Assembly: GCA_933228895.1 (NCBI GenBank)
Contig: OW121852.1
Span: forward strand, 131,745,544 to 131,809,543
Source of the DNA: Platycnemis pennipes
Taxonomy: Eukaryota; Arthropoda; Insecta; Odonata; Platycnemididae
Reading direction: 5' to 3'
Length of the DNA: 64,000 bases
The number at the start of each line of letters is the position of its first letter. Positions within the stretch are counted from its first letter, which is position 1. The translations under genes were made by a program, and so were the position numbers. Below the pieces are notes generated by a model. That model did no database searches. It saw only the letters and a list, made by a program, of their open reading frames with translations, and was not told the DNA's origin. Shown here one piece after another: positions 10,401 through 22,400 of this stretch.

Positions 10401-13400
10401 AACACATTTTAGAGGTCAACTCAAATTATCACTGAAACAGGAAAACTTGCATGGCAAAGAGCGCAAAACAAAACACTGGGAGAGGGAAATACCATGAAGC
10501 CGTTAAGCTAGACATATATTCAAAGTATACCTACCATTCACAAGGCATATTGCCAGCACAAATAAGCATTAGCAATGCTCTCGGATAAGTGATTTTTGTT
10601 TCATGGTGGAAGCTTCTTAAATGTGCATACCTTTTATCTCCTACATATTTCCGATCCCGAGCGAACTTAACATTAAGCAACTCTTGAGTTATTGGTGAAA
10701 TGATGAACCAAGTTACCATCAAATATCATCTCAAAAAAATCACGATGAATGTTTCGTATTACATATTTATTTGCAGCTTACTCCACGACCGGAAACGCAA
10801 TAGCCCTATACCACATAATTATAACTCAAATTGATTATTATGTGAAATTCTCGCATAATTTAGTTTAGATTGGAAAGGCACGAAAAGACGATAACATGAT
10901 ACCCTAGCCGTCATGGTAATTGACATTGCGACCCAAAACAAAGTGATATCCTAGCCATTTAAAAACATTTTATGAGGTGAATGTATCAAATTACTAGGAT
11001 TGCGGCAACAAATTGTGGGCTATTCCGAAGACTCCGTGGTTGTATCACTTTCACCTGTTTTTTGTACCTTTGAGCTGACAATGTGAGCAGAACAAAGCCA
11101 TACCAGCCATATGACTTAACTCCAACGCAACAGTGGGGATTTGTGACAAGTGTTCTGCTACTTAGTTGCATATAATCACATGGAGTATCCATTAATGAAC
11201 GATTGATCGCTTCTCAAGAATTGGCATGGATAAATCAATGGTTAAAAAACCTCGGAGGGTTATTTCTCTGATGGAAAAGTTACAGATGATAAATGAGTAT
11301 GAAAAGAAAGAAAAAAGAATGAGTGACATTGCCCGAACTGTTAAAGTGCCTGTTTCTACCTTGTCTAGCATTTCAAAAAATGGGAAAAACATTGAAGATG
11401 CGGTGGAGGAAGGGAAGTCTTTGCAGCGAAAAAAAACTTAGAGGAACCAAGTTTGAAGACTTGGAGCGGGCTCTGTTTGAGTTCTTTATGATGTGCCAGG
11501 AGGCAAAAATTCCAATCGATGGCCCTATTTTAATGAAAAAGGCAGAAGATTCAGCAGATGAATTGTAAATTCACAATTTTAAGGCTTCTTCAGGATGGCT
11601 AACCAATTTTTAAAGTAGGTATAATATCACATGCTTAAGAGAATGTGGCGAAGAAGATGTGGATATGGCTGCAGTTAATAACTGGCATAGTGCAAATATG
11701 TCAATACTTAGTGCATGCGATCCAGACAATATCTTCAACTTTGATGAAATGGGACTTTTTTGTAAGGCTTTGCCAGACTCTACCCTTGCTTTGAAGGGAT
11801 CTAAGCGCCATGGATGGAAAAGGAGCAAGGTAAGAATCACAGTAGGTCTCTGTGTAAATCAAACAGGGAGAGAAAAGCTAAAGCCCGTGATCATTGCAAA
11901 ACATAAGACCCCATGATGCCTGAAACAAGTAAATATGGATGGGCTTCCTGTATGCTATGAGTTCAATAGGAAAAGCTGGATGACCAGAATTATTTTTGAG
12001 AAAACAGTGCTCCGTATAAACAGAAAAATGGCCTGAGATTGGAGGCCAGATATACTTGGGTAAGGAGAAATAAGGGGAAGGTAAGGTGGACTGAAGGAGG
12101 ATGGCCAGAGGGGTACTAGGAATGCTAGAGGAAGGAAGTAAGTTATTGAAACAATTCAGGAGTGGGTATATGGTGAAAGTAACAAGAGATGATGGATACT
12201 GAACACCATGATATAAGGGAAAACTTTGGGTAAGCTTGGAGGTTGTAAGAAATGAATTAGTAATATAGATGCCATGAAAGTGAAAGGAAGTATGTACAAA
12301 TTCAAAGACCGTGGAAACTTTAGTGGCATCACCCGCTGAAAATTGCACTATAGTTGATTTCCACAGAGAAAGAGGACGTCTTGGTAGCTCAACTGTAGAG
12401 CACCTGGCCGGAAATCAGGGGGTCCGGGTTCGAGTCCCGGTCAAGGCCAATGATTTTTTCTCTGTGGAACTCCTTGCTGAAGTATAAAGGAATGAACAGA
12501 GTAAAACAAAGAGTTTTTTAGTTGAGTCTATTCAGTGATAAATAGTTTCCTGAAATTTTATTCTTACCTTTCTCAACCAAAAGGATACTTCCAGGGCTTA
12601 AAAATTTACCGAATGAAAATTATGATGAAATCTTGTTATAACATAATTTGATTAATATAACATTTCTGTGGCGGATATCAAGCTTGAACAAAAAGTTTGA
12701 AAATTCATCTCTGAATGCATGAGCATTGTCAGAAACTAAGATCTCGGGATACCCCATTAGATGAAAAATTTTAGAAACTAACTTAGCAGTAGTTGCAGAA
12801 GCTGTTAATTTCGTGACCTTGACAATCGGAAGACAGCTGTTTAGTCAGTAACACACGGTATGTGGTGGCCAGTTGGTAAGGGGCCTAAATGATCGACGGC
12901 GATGGCATCCCAAGGTTTTTTCAGGAAGCGGTGTTCGCACCATTGGTTCAGGAGGGCTGTTTTGAGATTCTAGCTGACACCCAAAACATGCTTTAGTGTA
13001 TGACTGAACATCTTCACTCATAGTGCACCACCATACCTTAGCATGGAGGCGCTGCTTCATGGCCGGGGCGCCAAAGTGTCCCTTGTGAGCGAGTTCCAGG
13101 GCACGTAGGTGTAATAATGATAATAATATTCTTTATTCACCTTTAGCATAAGTACATATGATAGGTGTCGTCAAGGTATGGTACATGTGAATAATTGCGT
13201 TTATAATTAATTCAAAATTATAATTGAGTGAAATAAACACCTCATAATTGAGGAACATAACAAGGCAGATCAAGTCAATACACTTAATGAAATAATAGAC
13301 CTTAGAGTTTTAGGCTGGAAAAATGTAGGTTATAATATTCCTCTAGGGAATATAATAGGTTGGATGTAAGCCAATCTCGGAGAGCCTTACAGAAGCCCAC

Positions 13401-16400
13401 ACTAGAGGCTGACTTGGCGGAAATTGGGAGCCTGTTGAAAAATTTGATGGGTAGGCCATCTACTTTGTATGTTTTATCGAGCCTACAGAGTGGTATATCC
13501 ATGGAACTTTTGGCTCTGGTGTCATGACAGTGGACATCAGCCCTTGTTGAGTACATGCTCAGATTTTCTTTAATATGTACTAATGAATGGAATATAAACT
13601 GATTGTAAACTGTCATGATTTGAAGATTTTTGAAGAGAGGTTTGCAGTGTTCTAGGGAACATGCGTTGACTATGATTCGTGCAGCCTTTTTTTTTGTAGT
13701 GTAGTTATTCCTTGATGGACAGCCCATATCAACATTTAGATCAGTACCTATCACAATATTAGTGTGGAAATTCTGAAAATAAGTTAAGATCTTCTCAAGT
13801 TGTTCACAGAACAGATCTAAATCTCCCTATGGAGAACGATAGATAGAAGCAACAATCAATCTGATATTGTTACGTCCCACTGGGGGGCGCTAGGGTTACG
13901 TAGCTCAGATAAGATCGGTAGATCCTGGTTGTTGGAAGAAATGAGACACACCCTATCGTGAGTAACACAATTTATTGTATCTAAATAGACATAGTCACCA
14001 ACATAGTTGATGTAAAGGTAATTCGGGGTGATCGACGAAGGTCTGGCGTAACGGACGGTCGGCTCAGGGTTAGGAGCGGCGACGGCAGTACTCGTGGAGC
14101 AGGCTTGCAGGTAGCTCCGTTGTGTCTTGGAGGTCGGTAGCCGGGCCGGGCTAGCGGATCAGACGAGGCGTCGGATCCGCCGACAAGCACCGGGTGGCGC
14201 GCCCCGAGGTCCCGCGACGACTCCTCGGTGACTCCTGCCGATGGCTACTTCACTGGCGAAGGCGGGCTCCAGCTGTCACCATCTCGGTGACCGCCGACGG
14301 CTACTCAGGGCTCCCTGACGAACAGCTTCACTGGCGAGGGCTGACTCCGGTTGCTCCCATCTCAACGGATGCTGACGACTCCTCTGGACTCCTCGGCGGG
14401 ACTACTCCCGCCGGCCGACCCTCCGACTCGGGTCTGGGACCCTCCTTATATACAATATCCTTGAGGTGTGTGGCAGCTATTTCAGAGTGCATATCAATGC
14501 AAAATTGATTTAAAGCAAAGGACTTACATACTAGGTTGTTTGATACAAATAGGCAAGCACCACCATTTTTAGATGACTGTCTGTTGACTGTAGTGTCTTA
14601 GGGAGGATAATGCGACTGCCACGAACAGTGATGTCTCCCACTATGGGCAATTCAGGATATACAGTGGAAGCTCGGTATAACGAGTGCTTACAATGGCTGG
14701 GAAATCACTCGCTATGGCGAGCGCTCGTTATATCCCAAGGTGCTGGATTGAGCCTCTCATTTCCCACATTTGTCCTTACTTTACGTTTTTCTTTGTTACC
14801 ATGCTATTAGAAACAGGCAGAAGGGCTGTATTTGTGTACAATTGTATATTCATCAATCATTTTGCAAATTAAATCTTCCAAAACAGTAATTTACGCTTTG
14901 CTGAAGTCTTCAAGTGTTAACCAGTACATCCATGGGTTAGGAAAGGTGTAATGATTTGCCGAAAAACAGCATTTTTCGGCGATCGAAAATATTTCTTGTG
15001 TAATTACCTATTCCTAGCCATTCCTAATACATATTCACATTCAGTTATCTCTTGAAAATTAGTTGCAGCGAGTATTTATTTACACAAGCAAATGCCTCTG
15101 TCAGTTGTGCTGAACATCGTGTGTTGTACTAGTGCTGCCATCTGGAGAATCTAGAGCGAACGGAGGTAACTACCATGAAATAATATTGCCGAGAATTATC
15201 GATGCATTAACCCAAAATTGTATATATCCATGAATTCAGGAATCATAAAATAAGAACTTGTTGAACGGGATAAATTTTAATTATTCACATAACATCAGCC
15301 CTGGCAATATTTATGAAAACATTGAAAAATATGCACAATTTAACAAATGTACCAGAAAGCATAAGTACCTATTCCCATTATTTCTACTAACAGGATAAAA
15401 TAATGGAAACCAGGATAAAGGAATCGTAAAATTGTAAGGAAATAAATAATTCTTTGTCAACGGAAAACTTTGACGACTTCGTCACGAGGATGAAAAGCAT
15501 AACAAAACAAACGTCGTACCTTTAGCATTATTGAAATCTGTTATAAAGATGTTGTTCCATTAATAATAGCAAGCAGCATCTTTCAATGTGAGTTCAATTC
15601 ACGCAGATGAGCACAAGTATAGGCACTTATTTGGCATTTTAAAAGCAGCATTTTCAAGGCTTTATTTATCTCGATGTTGCTAATATGGGCGATGCCATTT
15701 TGAAATCTTGTTACCTGATTCCGAATCTGCAGGAAATTCTCTTTAAAATGACATATGACACTTCCGGTTTCTTGAAAATTTAAAAAATAAGTTAGAGGGT
15801 TGATATTGCCATGGAATGACCCATCAGCATTTTCACTTTTGGCCTTGTATACTGGATTTTCAATTATCATAGACACTACTATAGCCAATTGCAGGATTGT
15901 ATGCTTTGCTAAAAAATTACTTCACAAGCTGATGGTGTGTCATTGACAGAATATTTTCAGATTTTGAAAATCCTGGGATATTTTGCACGACAGAGATCGA
16001 TCAGTCTCACATATTTCTGGAGGTTGTTGAATCTGTCACTAGCTATCTTCACCTGCCTTCGTTGCCAATGTATGTAACCGGGCATCCAGCTTTGTTTACA
16101 AAAGATATTACCGTTACAAAATTACTAAAGTGGGGAAAAATGCCACTGGTGAGGCTCAAACCAATGCCAGTAACAAGAAGATTACAAAATATTACTTGAA
16201 CCTATGCCTTAAATACCAAGGCCATGGTGGTTGCTACGATTGGCCGTGTAATGTAAAGGATTTACGCGGAATGAAATTCTATAGAACCAATTTTCTCGTG
16301 AACCCAGGTCTTTGGGAGAGAAAGCCAAGACACTTTTCTGTATATTATGAGGCATGTTTTTTAAGTAAGTACCGTTTTGATACACAAAAAAAACAAGTTA

Positions 16401-19400
16401 ACTTTTTGTAATAATTTTATTTTTACATGGAAGCCCACACTTTTATTTACCTTTCTACATAATATCCACCAATATTAAGACATTTATTGTAGCGAACAAC
16501 TAGCTTTCGTATTCCCTCGTCATAGAAGCTTGCCGCCTGATTACACAGACACTGCAACACGGCCGTTTGGAAACTGTCGTTGTCATCGTGATGCTGACCC
16601 CCGAGATGCTTCTTTAGTTGCAGAAACACATGGTAGTCACTGGGTGCAAGATCGGGGCTGTATGGAGGATGGTCAAGCTGTTCCCAGGCAAATGATGCGA
16701 TGAGATTTTGAGTTCGATTGGCCGCATGGGGACGGGAATTGTCATGCAGCAAAACGATCCCTTTACTCAGCATGCCACGCCTTTTGTTTTGAATTGCACG
16801 GCGTAATTTTTTTAGGGTCTCACAGTAGGTTTCAGAATTTATCGTGTCACCACGAGGCAAAAAATCAACAAGCAACACCCCCTTCCTGTCCCAAAACACG
16901 GTACACATGATTTTCCGTGCTGAGATCGTCTGCTTAAACTTTAACTTCTTGGGCGGCGTTGAATGCCACCATTGCATGGATTGTTGTTTGGATTCCATTG
17001 TAACGTAGGCCACCCATTTTTCATTGCCTGTGACAATTTGGCTTAAAAAAATCATCACCTTCAGCACGATAACGCTCAAGAAAAGTCAAGGCGCTGCTTA
17101 AACGCTTGTTTTTGTGCACCACGGTCAACATTTTCGGTACCCATCGTGCGCACAATTTTCGATAATTCAAACACCCAGAAACAATTTCGTAGAGAACACT
17201 CCTTGAAGCTTGAGGAAACAAATCTAATAACGAGGAAATCGTGATTCGTCTGTTCTTTTTCATTTCTTCATCCACTTTCTGCACCAAATCATCAATGATC
17301 ACTGAGGATCGCCCACTCCGTTCCTCATCATGAACGTTCGCACGGCCACCTTTGAAAGGCTTTCACCCATTTCCGTACCATGCCATCACTCATAATGTTT
17401 TTTTCTATAAACTTCACAAATTTGACGGTAAATTTCTGCTTATTTCACACCTTTGGCACTAAGAAAACGAATAACTGATCGCATTTCACAGTCGGCGGAA
17501 TTCTCATTTGGAGGTGGCATTTTAAACATGAACAAAGAGACATAAAGACAATCGATTGTTGCCGTAATGGCATTTGTGGCTTGCCAACAGATGTAAATAC
17601 ACAGTGCGCTTGTGCGGGGCTCCAACCGAAAAGCTGCCGCGGTGGAATTTTAAAACGGTACTTACTTAAAAAACATGCCTCGTATATCCAGTTTGAGAAA
17701 AAAAATGTTCTCTCAACATCTTTTTCATGATGTCTCCTTGTCAGCACTAGTGTGAATTTCTGATCTAGTGTCTCTTTAGTGAATAGTCGTTCAAAGTGAC
17801 TGAATTTGAAAGATAGGAGGATTTTGGATATTGCTCACCTAGTAAATTATGTTATATGTCTTTTACAGTGTGACAAAGAGGGATGGTCGTATACAAGGCT
17901 TTGCTGGTTCTCCAGTAGAGATTTCTGGTGATGGAGGATCAGTTCTGTTTGATTTAGGAGCATCAGTTGGGCCAAGGTATGTAAATCCCGATAATTCCCC
18001 ATCATATTTTGTTAGAACCTCCTATGATCGTATACCTCTTTGAGAACAGCAACCTTTATCCTGCCTTTAAGCAACCTATATCATCCTGATGATGATGTCA
18101 ACTGACGTCACTGTTAAGTTTAAAAATTATCAGTCCTCAGAGTATGACATCACATCTGGTGTTCCACAGGTGTCTAATCTGGGTCCATTGTTGTTTTTGA
18201 TCTTTGTCTCTGATTTACCATCAAGAATAAATAATGCTAAGTTATTATTTGCTGCTGATGTCAAAATATATACAGTAAAACCCCTTATTTGCACTTTTCT
18301 AGGGACCCCAGAAAAAAGTTCAAATTGCGGGAAAATGCAAATAGTGGGAAATGGGAATTTTCACCTTTACATACGTACTTGCTTGGGAAATGTTAAAAAT
18401 AAAAAGCTGGCTGATAAACTGAAACAGAGGAATAGTATTATTTATTTCTTTAACTATGGCTCTCTTTATTTATTGTGAATAACATAATGTTAAATATTTT
18501 AAATTAATAAAATAAAAAGCAAACTATTTTTCTCTTTAATTGCCATAACATAAAATAAATTAGGACTACTTTATATTGCCCAAAACCAAGAAAAAATGAA
18601 CAAATGTAAAAAAAGAACTTAATAAAAATGCAATTTTCAGGTAATGTGGATCCTACACACAATAACGTATCTAGTTGAGAATACTGAAAGAAGATATTGT
18701 AAATATAAGCAAGAATTACAATGGCAGTGACATTTCAGTGTTGCTTACTATCAGGAATCATTGAAACAATCTAATGATTAACATATTACTTAGCAAAAAA
18801 GTCAGATATTTTCAACTGCTTTGACTTCCTTCGTCTATTCATATCATGCACTTTATTTTCAATTTTTTGCAATTCATCAAGCATTTGCTCACTGTAGTTT
18901 CCACCTAACAAGTAATTCCTTAGTGTGTGAACAGCACATACTGTGTCTTGGTATGAAGGTAAAGGAGTCTCTTCATCCTCTGTGTCCTCCTCATCTGCAT
19001 CTTCCTCCAGGTGTTTACCCAAAATGTCTACACTCTCTACCGCAGTTGTCACAACACAAGAATCTAATTTGACAAACTCCAAGAAAGTATAATTTGTCTC
19101 AAGAAGATTCCAGTCATTGTCTACAGTATCGTCATCACAATTTAATTCAACTGGAATTTCTTTGCCACTACCAACATGAAATCCTGATCTTCTAAAGCAG
19201 TTATATATTGTAGAGTCCTTAACCTGTTTCCAGGCCCATGATATGTAGTTCAAGGCATCCAGTACACTCAATTTGATTGTTTTTATGTTCCTACCACAAT
19301 CATGCAGAGATATCAATTTCTGTACAATCATTCTTCGATAATGCACCTTAAATGAGTGAATTATTCCTAAATCCAATGGTTGGAGCTCACTGGTACAGTT

Positions 19401-22400
19401 TGCTGGAAAACATTTAAACTGTACATTTTTTAAATGTACATTCGCTGGATGGGCTGGGCCTGATCAATAAAGAGCAGAATTTTCCTGTTCTGCGACCCCA
19501 TTTTCGCATCCAGAGCATGAAGCTGATCCTCAAATACTGCTGAGGCCATCCATACTTTGATATTTGCATTGTATGTAGTGGGAAACTGTTTTACATGCTT
19601 GAAACACCTAGGACTTTTTGATTTGCCAATCGCTAGCGGCTGAAGTTTCTCACTTCCATCTGCATTTGTGATTAATAAGACAGTAAGTCTTTGTTTACTA
19701 AGGGACTCTCCATGACATTGTTCCCCTCTGAAGCACACTGTTTTTGCTGGCAGCACTTTAAAGAATAATCCTGTCTCGTCTGCATTGAAAACATCTTTTG
19801 GGCTGTAGCCTTCCAGAAGTCAAATCAGTTCAGATACTTTCCACTGAGTTGCAGTCTCAGTGTTAACACCTTTACTTTCACCACTCACAGTCTTGTATAC
19901 AAGATTGTACCTATTTTTGAATCTATCCTACCAACCATTGGATGCCGTGAAATCTTCGATTCCCAATCATGTGGCGATATGCAATGCTATTTTTCATAAG
20001 ATGACGCCTTTCATTTGATGTTCTTGCACCTAAAAACCACTCTTTCAGCATTCATTCTAATTCTTCATACCTGGAATTCTTTACATATTTTCTCGTCTTT
20101 GACAAATGTCCACACTGGTTTGCATGTTTTACAATCGCATCACGATTTTTCACTATGGTATTCAATGTCGAGACCGGCAATCTGAGTTGCTTCGCCAGAT
20201 CAATGCGGTTCCAATATGGGCATCAACTTGCCCTAAAATTTTTATTTTGTCCTCAATTGAAAATGTCCATTTTTCACCTCAGCATCCAAGCGATGGTTTA
20301 TTGTGTTCGAAAGCTTCGTGCAGAGCCATGAACGGTCATCCACAGGGATGACGTGCGGCCACCGTGACATCATAAATAAGACCCCCTTATATCTCAGCTC
20401 CAATTAAATTTATGAAAAATCTCTCTCGCATATTTTTTCCAAATTGTACAAAGTATAGTTCGTTTAAATTTTAAGTCTCTCAAAAAAAGTTTGTAGACTC
20501 TAATCATACATGGTTGTTTTGTTTCGTATTTTGACAACTCACATCAAGAAGGGAGATGATATTAGCCCAAACAATGTGTCATTTTAAAGAAAAATTAGTT
20601 CTCTTTCCAACCATGTATGATTAGAGATGGGCAACTTGGTAAAATACCGCGGTAATTTTCCTAAATTACCGCGGTAATTTTTGTAAATTACCAACAGCCC
20701 TGAAAATTACCGTAATAAGCGGTAATTTTCAGAAAAGTTCTTTTTCAGAAAATTTCTTCCTCACGAAGAAACCATTGGAATGGGTAATAGTATAAATTAA
20801 GAAGCTAAAACGATTTTGTTTACACTGTGTCCATGATTAATTCCAACTAATTCAGAGTAAAATAACAAATGCACATTGCACAGAGGTATGTCTTTGGAAC
20901 GAAAATTTCTCATAGTGTGACAAAAGAGAGGCAAATTGCGTGTTGCTGCGAACTTCGTTCTAATTTTTTAAAATGAGTTACAATAGATAAACGTCGTGGT
21001 ATGTTTGATATAAGTGTCGGAATTTATATCTCAATGCTATTTGATTTCGTTTCGAGTCCTCTGATAAGGATTTGCAGCTCAAAACTTAAAATTACCGGAA
21101 AATTACGGTAATTTTCGAAAATTACCGTTATTTACCTCAATTGAGAATTACGGTAATTTACCCATCTCTATGTATAATAGGTTACACCTAATGCGCCCAG
21201 TGTTACTGAGGAATGCGTCAAAGTCCAGGTCTATACCATTTTGACGGCAACAATAGTGCAAACTGTCGTGCAACTTCATAATTTTTAAGTATTGTACTTA
21301 TTTGCAATGCAGTGTGGCTTGAATGGGATAATGCAAGTTTCAACAAGTTTTATATTGAAGTAACCCAATAAATGATCCTAGTTGTCGGTCACGTTATGTA
21401 GTTCCGGCATTTATCACGTCTGGTTCAGAAGTCGCTTTCATATCAAATTCTTAATCATATCAAATTCTTTACTAAATCAATATTGTCAACATTCCGACAG
21501 GAGTCCTTACATTGTATTTATTATTAGCTGGGTAGTTCTACAATACATTCATTTCATATCATGAATCTTTTCCTCGCAGACATAACGAGATGACGTAGTT
21601 CAAATTTCTGACACTAGTGGCATTGTGTCCCACCACATTCAAATTCATCCCGAAAATAGTTGTACATATGTACTTAAAAATACAAGAGAGAGAGAGAGAG
21701 AGAGCAGTAACGAGAATGTACGAAAGGATGCCAAAAGATGGTTTGTTAGGGCTGATATGCACGAGTAGCTGTTTTAGAAGGGAAATTATTTTTTTTTAGT
21801 CAGTAAATTAGTGGGAAAACGGAGAAACATACGGTGTGAATACAGGGTTCTACATATGTTGCAGAGATAGGAAATATGATGGGACCAAAGAAATCATGCG
21901 ATTTGCGGGAAAACGTAAATTCCGATAACGCAAATACGGCGTTTTACTGTGGTTGAATAAGGGACCTAAATGATTGTTTTCAATTACAAAACGACCTAAA
22001 TGAGATAGTGGAGAGGTCACACAAAAATAGACTGCCTTTTAATGTAAATAAGTGTGTTTTGTTATTGTTTACTAGGAATGGAAGGCAGTTAAAATTTCCA
22101 TATACCATAGGGGGAGTTAGTTTAATTCAAGTGGAATCACGCAGAGATCTGGGAGTTATGTTCACCAAGAAGATGAGTTTTGGAGAGAATATTACTAAGG
22201 TGGTCTCTGTTTCAATGAAGACACTAGGATTTATTCTACGAGTGACAAGATGTTTTACAACAACAAAACCTATAATTATGCTGTATGAGACACTTGTGCG
22301 TAGCAGACTAGAATATGCAGCTGTGATATGGTCTCCATTTCAGAAAAATATATTTCTCTTCTTGAAAAGGCACAGAAGAGATTCATCAGGGCATTGTTCA

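Larger units (their letters stand above)
18273..21949 (-). mobile_element. Tigger/pogo DNA transposon inserted in a LINE
   Basis: 3677 bp. Ends CAGTAAAACCCCTTATTTGC and, inverted, CAGTAAAACGCCGTATTTGC, with further subterminal similarity. TA precedes the left end (18271-18272). The right duplicate reads TG, probably a mutated TA. It contains a minus-strand transposase and a nested hAT MITE (20622-21170). Excising it rejoins the RT frame of the host LINE. Confidence 0.88.

Noticed and set aside
11878..12348. 156-codon minus-strand frame
   Set aside because: Runs antisense through the Tigger coding remnant, has serine/proline/phenylalanine-rich low-information composition and no family signature.
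16130..16411. 93-codon frame with several cysteines
   Set aside because: Ends inside the mariner terminal repeat, has no recognisable domain and no splice or promoter context.
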